From assembly GCA_949286815.1 (NCBI GenBank), contig CASEEB010000213.1, positions 1 to 6,626 of the forward strand: a stretch of DNA of 6,626 nt. The letters run 5' to 3'. This document shows, in pieces, positions 1-5,221 of the stretch. The notes beneath the pieces were generated by a model, which saw only the letters and a program-made list of their open reading frames with translations, did no database searches and was not told the DNA's origin. The first letter of the stretch is position 1, and every line of letters starts with the position of its first letter. Source of the stretch: an uncultured Eubacteriales bacterium. GTDB lineage: Bacteria > Bacillota > Clostridia > Oscillospirales > CAG-272. The translations under genes and the position numbers were made by a program.

Positions 1-848
1 CTGCTGTCCGGACGGTATACCGTAAACTCCGCATAGCTCCCCACTTCACCGCTGAGTTTGTCAAGCGCCATTGTATAACCGAGAGAATCGACCGACTCTC
101 TGTCATCCCCGCTTCCGGTAAACATTATACAGTCGCCTACCATAACGCCGTTTTCATAAGCGGGCGTACCCTCATATACGGAAATTATCTGCAATACTTT
201 GTAGCTGTAACCGTTTATCTCAATTGTCGAATTTACAATGCTCACTCCTATGCCCACCATATTGCCGGCGTCTTCCTGCATAAGCTGCGCATATTCCTCG
301 GCATTGTAATATTCGGCATATTTGTCTTTTGTGGCGTAAACATATGCCTTAAGCAGCTGTTCTCCTATTTCTTCGTCGTCAATATCATAATAGTAGAAAT
401 TTTTAAATACATCATCAAGAATATTTAACTCGTCAAGGTATTCGGGGTATTCGCCGTCAGAGACACCCGAATAACCCGGAGACAGCGCGTTAAAAGCGAC
501 TACATAGGTAAACAGTATGCAAAACACAGCTGTAACCGCTATCGCGGCAATCATTGAAGAAAGCGATACCTTTTTTGCCGGCTTTCGCTTTTTGTCGCCT
601 ACATAAGCGTAATTGTTTATATTTGGCGGAGATATCAGCTCATAGCCGTTCTTTTCGAGCTCCGGTGCCAAAAGTTCTTCAATCTTATCCTGTGAATATA
701 TTTTATCGTCCACAGTCAACGTAACCGTAGAAGACGTGGCGGAAACCGCACATTCGGCTACATCAAGCAAGCTTTTTACAATTTCCGCGACCTTATCCTC
801 GTCCGCTTTTCCGACCATTCCCCTGACCGTATAAATATAAGTTTTCAT
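1..848 (-). CDS. S41 (CtpA-like) peptidase, membrane-anchored, N-terminal part only
   Basis: The open frame starts at the ATG at 848 and runs off the left edge, giving 282 residues. Residues 1-75 have a beta-alpha-beta-beta-alpha-like pattern resembling a heavy-metal-associated (HMA) domain: VRGM near residues 8-11, DKVAEIVKSLLDV at 18-30, a strand TVTLTVDD, and NGYEL at 67-71. The usual CxxC after GM is missing (GMVGKADE). A basic stretch (KKRKPAKK, 86-93) precedes one hydrophobic helix at about 95-118, so the N-terminus should be cytoplasmic and the rest outside. Residues 135-195 match the helical region before the PDZ domain in CtpA-type proteases (DKYAEYYNAEEYAQLM). A PDZ domain follows (VGIGVSI at 198-204, then EGTPAYENGVMVGD at about 226-239). 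The Ser/Lys catalytic core lies beyond the window, so activity cannot be judged. S41 proteases of this type cleave exported proteins from their C-termini. An in-frame TAA two codons upstream fixes the start. Family call is firm; substrate is unknown. Confidence 0.85.
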   Translation of the reverse strand, partial: MKTYIYTVRGMVGKADEDKVAEIVKSLLDVAECAVSATSSTVTLTVDDKIYSQDKIEELLAPELEKNGYELISPPNINNYAYVGDKKRKPAKKVSLSSMIAAIAVTAVFCILFTYVVAFNALSPGYSGVSDGEYPEYLDELNILDDVFKNFYYYDIDDEEIGEQLLKAYVYATKDKYAEYYNAEEYAQLMQEDAGNMVGIGVSIVNSTIEINGYSYKVLQIISVYEGTPAYENGVMVGDCIMFTGSGDDRESVDSLGYTMALDKLSGEVGSYAEFTVYRPDS

Positions 849-861
849 TAATTAAACCATG

Positions 862-869
862 CCTTTCTT
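862..869 (-). promoter_or_regulatory. Distant ribosome binding site of the S41 peptidase gene
   Basis: The minus strand reads AAGAAAGG here. This is 13 nt from the ATG at 848, longer than the usual 5-9 nt. An earlier in-frame ATG at 860 lies only 1 nt after the site and opens a two-codon frame (ATG GTT TAA) ending just before the real start. Either the spacing is poor or the mini-frame affects initiation. Confidence 0.4.
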
Positions 870-886
870 GATTATCGGTACTTTGT

Positions 887-947
887 GTCAGTAACTTTAA
901 TCCGAAATTTTTCAGATACAGCCACGAAGTCAGTTTTTATCCGAAAT
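887..947. repeat. Two imperfect direct repeats upstream of the S41 peptidase gene
   Basis: Copy 1 (887-908) and copy 2 (929-947) both read GTCAGT, then a short T/A-rich spacer, then ATCCGAAAT. They begin 42 bp apart, close to four turns of the helix, so both copies would face the same side of the DNA. They lie 39-99 bp upstream of the protease start codon. This fits a pair of regulator sites, but no regulator is identified and chance repetition in AT-rich DNA is possible. Confidence 0.4.
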
Positions 948-994
948 GAAATCACCGTTCGGACAGCGCAATCAGACAAGACAAATTAAACAGA

Positions 995-1008
995 CGGACT
1001 TTCGTCCG
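995..1008 (-). other. Small GAAA-capped hairpin between regulator and protease genes
   Basis: On the minus strand the sequence reads CGGAC GAAA GTCCG, a 5-bp perfect stem closed by a GNRA-type tetraloop, a very stable RNA loop. On the plus strand the loop would be TTTC, so the RNA form favours a minus-strand transcript. It could belong to the 3' end of the regulator transcript or to a leader of the protease gene. It does not match any riboswitch class I recognise. Confidence 0.35.
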
Positions 1009-1030
1009 GCTTTCGATTTTATAATAAGCG

Positions 1031-1063
1031 TAAGCGAAACGCCGCAGAGCGGCGTTCCGCTTA
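1031..1063 (-). terminator. Strong hairpin after the PucR-type regulator gene, probable terminator
   Basis: Arms 1031-1045 and 1049-1063 form a 15-bp stem with a 3-nt loop. In minus-strand RNA the only non-Watson-Crick pair is a G.U wobble; in plus-strand RNA the same position is an A.C mismatch. The structure is therefore better formed in the transcript coming from the regulator gene, whose stop codon is 27 bp upstream. The following sequence (CGCTTATTATAAAAT) is only moderately T-rich, so termination may be partial and read-through into the protease gene is possible. Confidence 0.55.
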
Positions 1064-1090
1064 AACTTATATACATTGTAGACAGACATA

Positions 1091-2176
1091 TTAAAATTTA
1101 GACGGTTTTGAACTGAGATATTTTTTGACCATCAGCGCAACCTTAAAAGTAATCGCGTGCTCAAACTCACGCAGATCAAGTCCGGTTATCTTGCGTATCT
1201 TCTCAAGTCTGTAAACCAGAGTGTTTCTGTGCACAAAAAGCTTTCTCGACGTCTCGGAGACATTGAGGTTGTTTTCAAAGAAGCACTGAATCGTCATCAG
1301 CGTCTCACGGTCAAGCGACTCAAGGCTGCCTCTTTTGAACACTTCCTGCAAAAACATTTCACAAAGAGTTGTGGGAAGCTGATATATAAGCCTGCCGATA
1401 CCGAGATTTTCATAGCTTATTATATTCTTTTCGGTCTCAAACACTTTTCCGACCTCGAGGGCTATCTGAGACTCCTTGTACGCTCTCGCGAGGTCTTTGA
1501 GATTCTCAACAATTGTGGAAATACCTATATTTACCTTGGTATAGAATTCAGACGAAAGAGTATCCGAGATATTCGTCGCTATTTTTTCGATATCCTTCAT
1601 CTCGGTACCCGGTTTTACATCCTTGACAAGCACGATGTCATGCTCGCCCACACTGATAACATAGTCTTTTGATTTGTCGGGGAACATGTTCTGAAGCATT
1701 TCAAAGGGCATCATATCTGTCTTGCCGAAAAATTTAATAAGGAAAACTATTCTGAGCTCTTCTGTATTGAAGTGAAGCTCCTTCGATTTAATATATATGT
1801 CGCTGGGCAGTATATTATCCAAAATAATATTTTTTATAAAAGAGCCTTTATCATACTTCTCGTCGTAGAGGTTCTTGATATTGAGAAGAGAAACAGCCAA
1901 AAGCTTTGACATCTTCTCTGCCATTTTATCTTCGCCTTCCATGAATACTATATATTCATTCTTTGCGCCGGACGATATCGGACGATATGTATATCCCCCC
2001 GATACAACCATATCTGTCGAATATGTGAGCTCGTCACGGACTCCCTGTTTAATCTCTCCGATCTTTACAAGTTCGGAGCACGCGATGATAACCCCGTTTT
2101 CATCAATAACGCCTATCACTCTGTCAACAGCGGCTTTCATCTGATGAATCACATTTTGGAATAATCTGTTTGACAT
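1091..2176 (-). CDS. PucR/CdaR-family transcriptional regulator
   Basis: The 361-residue protein has the three-part plan of this family. Residues about 13-100 form an N-terminal sensor-like region (DRVIGVIDENGVIIACSE, PAS/diacid-recognition-like). Residues about 135-250 are a degenerate GGDEF-like domain without the active motif, ending in the family-typical DLARAYKESQIAL (228-240). Residues about 291-351 are the C-terminal PucR helix-turn-helix (NVSETSRKLFVHRNTLVYRL, then EKIRKITGLDLR). Proteins of this family usually activate genes for uptake or breakdown of small metabolites such as sugar diacids or purines. Here no catabolic gene is adjacent, so the target and ligand are unknown. The gene lies 80 bp after rsmE on the same strand with its own strong ribosome site, so it may be co-transcribed with rsmE or use a promoter in the gap, where a palindrome lies. 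Family call is firm; CdaR versus PucR role is not decided. Confidence 0.9.
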   Translation of the reverse strand: MSNRLFQNVIHQMKAAVDRVIGVIDENGVIIACSELVKIGEIKQGVRDELTYSTDMVVSGGYTYRPISSGAKNEYIVFMEGEDKMAEKMSKLLAVSLLNIKNLYDEKYDKGSFIKNIILDNILPSDIYIKSKELHFNTEELRIVFLIKFFGKTDMMPFEMLQNMFPDKSKDYVISVGEHDIVLVKDVKPGTEMKDIEKIATNISDTLSSEFYTKVNIGISTIVENLKDLARAYKESQIALEVGKVFETEKNIISYENLGIGRLIYQLPTTLCEMFLQEVFKRGSLESLDRETLMTIQCFFENNLNVSETSRKLFVHRNTLVYRLEKIRKITGLDLREFEHAITFKVALMVKKYLSSKPSKF

Positions 2177-2185
2177 AAATTTAAA

Positions 2186-2194
2186 CCCCTTTTT
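2186..2194 (-). promoter_or_regulatory. Ribosome binding site of the PucR-type regulator gene
   Basis: The minus strand reads AAAAAGGGG ending 9 nt before the ATG at 2176. This supports that start codon and independent translation from rsmE. Confidence 0.6.
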
Positions 2195-2211
2195 TATTAA
2201 TAGTTTTAGAT

Positions 2212-2217
2212 ATTATA
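2212..2217 (-). promoter_or_regulatory. Candidate -10 box for the regulator gene, no good -35
   Basis: The minus strand reads TATAAT, 36 nt upstream of the regulator ATG. At a 17-nt spacing the -35 position reads TCCGAA, which does not resemble TTGACA, and it overlaps the palindrome at 2238-2252. A promoter lacking a -35 box is what one expects if an activator helps, but the box could also be chance in AT-rich DNA. Confidence 0.3.
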
Positions 2218-2237
2218 ACTTTCACTTTCAATATTTC

Positions 2238-2252
2238 GGACATATAATGTCC
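2238..2252. promoter_or_regulatory. 15-bp perfect palindrome in the rsmE-regulator gap, candidate operator
   Basis: GGACATATAATGTCC is a perfect inverted repeat with 6-bp arms around ATA, located 4 bp after the rsmE stop codon. It abuts or overlaps the -35 position of the candidate promoter at 2212-2217. It could be the binding site of the neighbouring PucR-type regulator (autoregulation). The stem is too short and has no T-tract, so it is a poor terminator. Confidence 0.4.
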
Positions 2253-2256
2253 ACTG

Positions 2257-3006
2257 TCACAATTCAAATTCATAAACCAGACATCCAAGTACAAAACATG
2301 AAGCGGTCTCAGCTCTCAGAATTCTTTTTCCGAGTCCGGTTAATATCATTCCGGAATCCTCGGCCTTTTTCACTTCCGAATGTGTAAATCCTCCCTCGCA
2401 TCCCGTAATTACCGAAATCACAGGGATTTTATTCACAATTTTATCCTTAACAACCGTCCGGAGAACTTTTTTGAGAGGCTCGGTACCGTCCCCTTCATAA
2501 CAAAAGAGCGCTATGTCCGAATTGACTGCCAACTCTGTCATTTTGTCGAAAGAAACCGTTTGATTCACCGCGGGAATAATCCCTCTTCCCGACTGTTTTG
2601 CCGCTTCCAACGATATTCTGTTGCGTCTTCTGAGCTTCGTTTCATCGGTAACCGCTTCTTTTGCCACGCATCTTTCGCTGTTGAATAGAGTTACGGAAAA
2701 TACGCCGCACTCCACAGCCTTCTGAATGACAAAATCAAGTTTTTCACCCTTAATCATCGCCTGATACAAGTGGGCATAAAAAGGAGGCTCTTTATCCGAC
2801 TTCCGGGAAGAAACTATCTGCGCCGTCACGCAGTCGTCAAAAAAATCCTTTAAAATACAACCGTACTCTACGCTTTTCATGTCACAGACGGTTATATAAT
2901 CTCCTTTTGCCATGCGCAAGGAACGGGAAATATGTCTGGCGTCGTCTCCGCGGATATAAACAAATCCGTCACTTATCTGAGCAGATTCCACAAAAAAACG
3001 CGGCAT
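2257..3006 (-). CDS. rsmE: 16S rRNA (uracil-1498-N3)-methyltransferase RsmE
   Basis: This SPOUT-fold enzyme methylates U1498 of 16S rRNA on the assembled 30S subunit using S-adenosylmethionine. The 249-residue length is normal for the family. Residues 1-70 form the PUA-like RNA-binding part (DARHISRSLRMAKGD, 22-36). The methyltransferase part shows KGEKLDFVIQKAVECGV (87-103), SERCVAK (110-116), EAAKQSGR (134-141), TGCEGGF (201-207) and LGKRILRAETA (225-235), which form the trefoil-knot cofactor site. The usual GPEGG loop is GCEGG here, a proline-to-cysteine change. The frame is open back to a TTG at 3021, but ATG at 3006 is chosen because GGGAGG sits 7 nt before it and family members start with M-x-R-F-F. 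The common upstream partner prmA is absent; a promoter lies directly upstream instead. Confidence 0.95.
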   Translation of the reverse strand: MPRFFVESAQISDGFVYIRGDDARHISRSLRMAKGDYITVCDMKSVEYGCILKDFFDDCVTAQIVSSRKSDKEPPFYAHLYQAMIKGEKLDFVIQKAVECGVFSVTLFNSERCVAKEAVTDETKLRRRNRISLEAAKQSGRGIIPAVNQTVSFDKMTELAVNSDIALFCYEGDGTEPLKKVLRTVVKDKIVNKIPVISVITGCEGGFTHSEVKKAEDSGMILTGLGKRILRAETASCFVLGCLVYEFEL

Positions 3007-3012
3007 AAAATT

Positions 3013-3019
3013 TCCTCCC
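3013..3019 (-). promoter_or_regulatory. Ribosome binding site that fixes the rsmE start
   Basis: The minus strand reads GGGAGGA just upstream of the ATG at 3006 with about 6-7 nt spacing. It lies inside the longer TTG-started frame, which rules that start out as the main one. Confidence 0.75.
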
Positions 3020-3080
3020 AATGCGGCAAATCAACTTGTTTGTTAATTATAACGGATGTTTTATTTTTGATTATGCAATT

Positions 3081-3109
3081 ATTATAATACAATATAACCA
3101 ATTTGTCAA
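3081..3109 (-). promoter_or_regulatory. Consensus sigma-A promoter of rsmE
   Basis: The minus strand carries TTGACA (3104-3109) and TATAAT (3081-3086) separated by exactly 17 bp, both perfect consensus boxes. Transcription would begin near 3074, leaving about 68 nt of leader before the rsmE ATG. The transcript probably continues into the PucR-type regulator gene. Confidence 0.85.
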
Positions 3110-3329
3110 CTGCTTTTTTGTAAAAAAACACGGTTAAACCCGCATTATTTACAATTTATTATTATTTTCGGGGCATGTTAATGACATTTGCTCTAAATGC
3201 CTGTTTTTTGCAAATATAATTGTTGCACAAAATTTTTTACGGTAACAAAATATAATGTCGGTTTACTTGAATTAATATTAAAAATAATCAATAACAGATT
3301 TATTCTTTTATATGATTTGAGTTTTTTAA
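3110..3329. other. AT-rich divergent intergenic region, no gene seen
   Basis: Between the two divergent promoters lie about 220 bp of AT-rich DNA. I see no plausible coding frame with a ribosome site and no strong hairpin. Two TATAAT hexamers on the plus strand (3215-3220 and 3251-3256) have no matching -35 at 16-18 bp. A short dyad ATGT-TAATG-ACAT is present at about 3175-3187. Nothing here is assigned a function. Confidence 0.6.
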
Positions 3330-3358
3330 TTGAATAATTTACAACTTTGAGGTATAAT
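3330..3358 (+). promoter_or_regulatory. Sigma-A promoter of the ECF-like sigma factor gene
   Basis: TTGAAT (3330-3335) and TATAAT (3353-3358) are separated by 17 bp. Transcription would start near 3365, giving about a 74-nt leader. The match is to the housekeeping sigma-A consensus and not to an ECF-type GGAAC/CGTC promoter, so basal synthesis of the sigma factor need not depend on itself. Confidence 0.75.
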
Positions 3359-3423
3359 TAAATTGTCGGGAAAGCAAAAATTTTCTGTCACCTAAATTCA
3401 AAACGCCGCACTATATGGGCGAA

Positions 3424-3431
3424 AGAGAGGG
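3424..3431 (+). promoter_or_regulatory. Ribosome binding site that fixes the sigma factor start
   Basis: AGAGAGGG lies 7 nt before the ATG at 3439. The in-frame ATG at 3415 has no purine-rich site upstream (CGCCGCACTAT precedes it), and this ribosome site would lie inside that longer frame. The start at 3439 is therefore preferred. Confidence 0.65.
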
Positions 3432-3438
3432 AAAGAAA

Positions 3439-5043
3439 ATGTCAGTTTCAAAAAACATGTCGGAAAAACTCGCGGAGGATTTCGCCGAAAACTACATGGA
3501 AAAAATATTCTATTTCTGTCTGAAAAAGACGGGAAACAGCCACGAGGCGGAAGACCTGACCCAAAACATCTCACTGAATATCATAGCCGCCCTGAACAAA
3601 GGTATCATCCCCTCAAGCTTTTCGGCATGGGTCTGGAAAATAGCGCGCAACAGATATTCTGTATGGGCAACAGAGAAACATAGGCACAACGAGTCGGTAA
3701 CCGGTTACGACATCGGTGACTATGAAATCGCGGACGATTGCGAAAATATTATTGACGATATGATAAACAGAGAAAAACTGTCACTGCTCCGTCGTGAACT
3801 CGCGTTCATTAAGAGCGATTTCCGGAGTATCATGGTTGCTTACTATATAGAAAACAGAAGTGTGCGTGACATTGCTCAGTCTCTTTCAATTCCCGAAGAC
3901 ACGGTAAAGCAAAGACTTCACCGTGCGAGAAAAAAACTGAAAGAAGGTATGAATATGGCAAGAGAATTCGGAAAAAAAAGTTATAATCCCGAAAACATCG
4001 GTTTTATTTCCACCGGACCGCAGCCCAACGGACTTCCGTTTTCGGCGGTCGAGAGGAAAATACCGAAAAACATTTTGCTTCAGGCAAGCAACAACCCTTC
4101 AACGACAGAAGAGCTTTCGATGGAGCTTGGGATAGCGCTGCCGTATATGGAGGAAGAAGTGGAACTTTTGTACAACGCTACCCTGCTTGAAAAGGACGGC
4201 AACAGGTATATAACCAACTTCTTCATATTGGACAAAGAGTGCCAGCTTGACATCTATAATCTTCTGCGTGCCGGCTCAAAGGAAAGAAGCCGTATGATAA
4301 ATGAGTTCATCGGAGATGAACTGCAGAATATTCGCTCTCTTAACATTGCCGGAGAACATATAGACGACAATACCGTTAAATGGTATCTGACGCTCAGCAC
4401 GGTGGATTATTTCATCCATAAATCATTCGGAGGCGAAAATTACGATCCTCCCAGACGCGCCAACGGAGAAACGTGGGGATTTGTCGGGTATGAGGATGTC
4501 AGTCTTCCTGAAGCCACGGTAATAGGTCATAACGGGTACGGAAACGAAAAAAGTATGTTCTGGACTTATAAAATTAAAGACTACAATCTCTGGGACCAGT
4601 GCGGTGAACCGAATTACAACGAGTCATTGTTTCTCGGCGAATGCATCAGAAACGGTCTGAAAACATCTTCGTTTTCGGACAGGGAAAAAGAAATCTGGAA
4701 GAATATTGATGGGAAATATGCCCATTCTGATGACGACGGAAATATCATTCCCGACATTCTTGTGTTTGATAACGAAATCCGTCAGAAAATATGGGAAATT
4801 CTCAAAAAGCACAGAAACTATGACTTGATCCTGAAGAACTTTCAGGACGCCAAAGACGGGATCAAAAAAATACTCGAAAGATATAATAATAAGGTGTTGC
4901 GTGAACATGTACTTTTCAACACACATATGGAAATGATATACATGCGCATGATGTCGGTACATGACCTTGTGGAAAACGGATCTTTAAAGCTCCCGGACGA
5001 TCCGTCAAAATCAAGGCTCGGAATGTACCTGATACTGCAATAA
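3439..5043 (+). CDS. ECF-like sigma-70 family factor with long winged-helix C-terminal extension
   Basis: The protein has 534 residues from the preferred start, against roughly 160-200 for a plain ECF sigma factor. Residues about 13-83 are sigma region 2 (EAEDLTQNISLNIIAAL at 36-52, core-polymerase binding; SAWVWKIARNRYSVW at 62-76, -10 recognition). Residues about 113-170 are sigma region 4, with helix-turn-helix SVRDIAQSLSIPEDTVKQRL (141-160) and RARKKLKEG after it. A linker leads to a probable winged helix at about 206-262 (IPKNILLQASNNPSTTEEL, then a wing-like LEKDGNRYITNFF). Residues 263-534 match nothing I recognise; they include an aromatic-rich stretch (ETWGFVGYED at 344-353, MFWTYKIKDYNLWDQCGE at 373-390) and a charged helical part at about 440-490. 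There is no transmembrane segment, so it should be cytoplasmic. No anti-sigma gene is adjacent, and the gene appears monocistronic. I infer that the extension senses a signal and controls the sigma part. Sigma identity is firm; the extension's role is unknown. Confidence 0.88.
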   Translation: MSVSKNMSEKLAEDFAENYMEKIFYFCLKKTGNSHEAEDLTQNISLNIIAALNKGIIPSSFSAWVWKIARNRYSVWATEKHRHNESVTGYDIGDYEIADDCENIIDDMINREKLSLLRRELAFIKSDFRSIMVAYYIENRSVRDIAQSLSIPEDTVKQRLHRARKKLKEGMNMAREFGKKSYNPENIGFISTGPQPNGLPFSAVERKIPKNILLQASNNPSTTEELSMELGIALPYMEEEVELLYNATLLEKDGNRYITNFFILDKECQLDIYNLLRAGSKERSRMINEFIGDELQNIRSLNIAGEHIDDNTVKWYLTLSTVDYFIHKSFGGENYDPPRRANGETWGFVGYEDVSLPEATVIGHNGYGNEKSMFWTYKIKDYNLWDQCGEPNYNESLFLGECIRNGLKTSSFSDREKEIWKNIDGKYAHSDDDGNIIPDILVFDNEIRQKIWEILKKHRNYDLILKNFQDAKDGIKKILERYNNKVLREHVLFNTHMEMIYMRMMSVHDLVENGSLKLPDDPSKSRLGMYLILQ

Positions 5044-5091
5044 TCCGTTCCGTAAAGTAAAATCCTGTCCCCATATCTCATTTAATATCAT

Positions 5092-5160
5092 AAAAAAAAA
5101 AACGAGGTTTTTATTATAAGTTCGTAATTAATTAAACCTGTTCCATATTATAAAAAACCT
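5092..5160 (-). terminator. AT-rich hairpin followed by T11, probable second terminator of oadA
   Basis: On the minus strand AGGTTTTT (5153-5160) can pair with AAAAACCT (5105-5112), extended by a further TATAA/TTATA segment past a small bulge. CG and then eleven T residues (5092-5102) follow. The stem is weak because it is AT-rich with a long loop, but the T11 tract is typical of an intrinsic terminator reading away from oadA. Confidence 0.45.
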
Positions 5161-5171
5161 TTAAAATTTTC

Positions 5172-5198
5172 GGGCATGACGCTTTTCGCGTCATGCCC
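5172..5198 (-). terminator. GC-rich hairpin in the convergent gap, probable terminator of oadA
   Basis: GGGCATGACGC (5172-5182) and its exact complement (5188-5198) form an 11-bp perfect stem with a 5-nt loop, 23 bp after the oadA stop codon. The minus-strand continuation is GAAAATTTTAAAGGTTTTTT, with T-tracts slightly delayed. The same hairpin may also stop plus-strand transcription from the sigma gene, whose stop codon is about 130 bp away, though the plus-strand tail (TACTGTATTTATTG) is weak. Confidence 0.65.
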
Positions 5199-5221
5199 TA
5201 CTGTATTTATTGACAAAGCAA

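Noticed and set aside
849..1090. Known riboswitch in the 242-bp gap upstream of the protease gene
   Set aside because: The hairpins do not show the conserved core of any class I can recall (TPP, SAM, cobalamin, c-di-GMP, ZTP, fluoride).
1157..1672. 171-codon plus-strand open frame
   Set aside because: It is fully antisense to the PucR-type regulator gene, has no ribosome site and its translation resembles no protein family.
1875..2144. 89-codon plus-strand open frame
   Set aside because: Antisense to the N-terminal part of the regulator gene; low-complexity Ser/Thr/Pro translation typical of a shadow frame.
2380..2688. 102-codon plus-strand open frame
   Set aside because: Antisense to conserved rsmE motifs, with no ribosome site or recognisable domain.
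3007..3021. Longer TTG start for rsmE at 3021
   Set aside because: It would translate the GGGAGG ribosome site of the ATG at 3006, and family proteins begin at MPRFF-like sequence.
3215..3256. Plus-strand TATAAT hexamers at 3215 and 3251 as extra promoters
   Set aside because: No acceptable -35 hexamer at 16-18 bp spacing and no extended -10; likely chance in AT-rich DNA.
3415..3438. Longer start for the sigma factor at 3415
   Set aside because: No ribosome site precedes it, and a good one for the ATG at 3439 lies within it.
4624..5081. Two minus-strand open frames at 4624-4962 and 4842-5081
   Set aside because: Both lie opposite the sigma factor C-terminal coding region, overlap each other and have no family resemblance.
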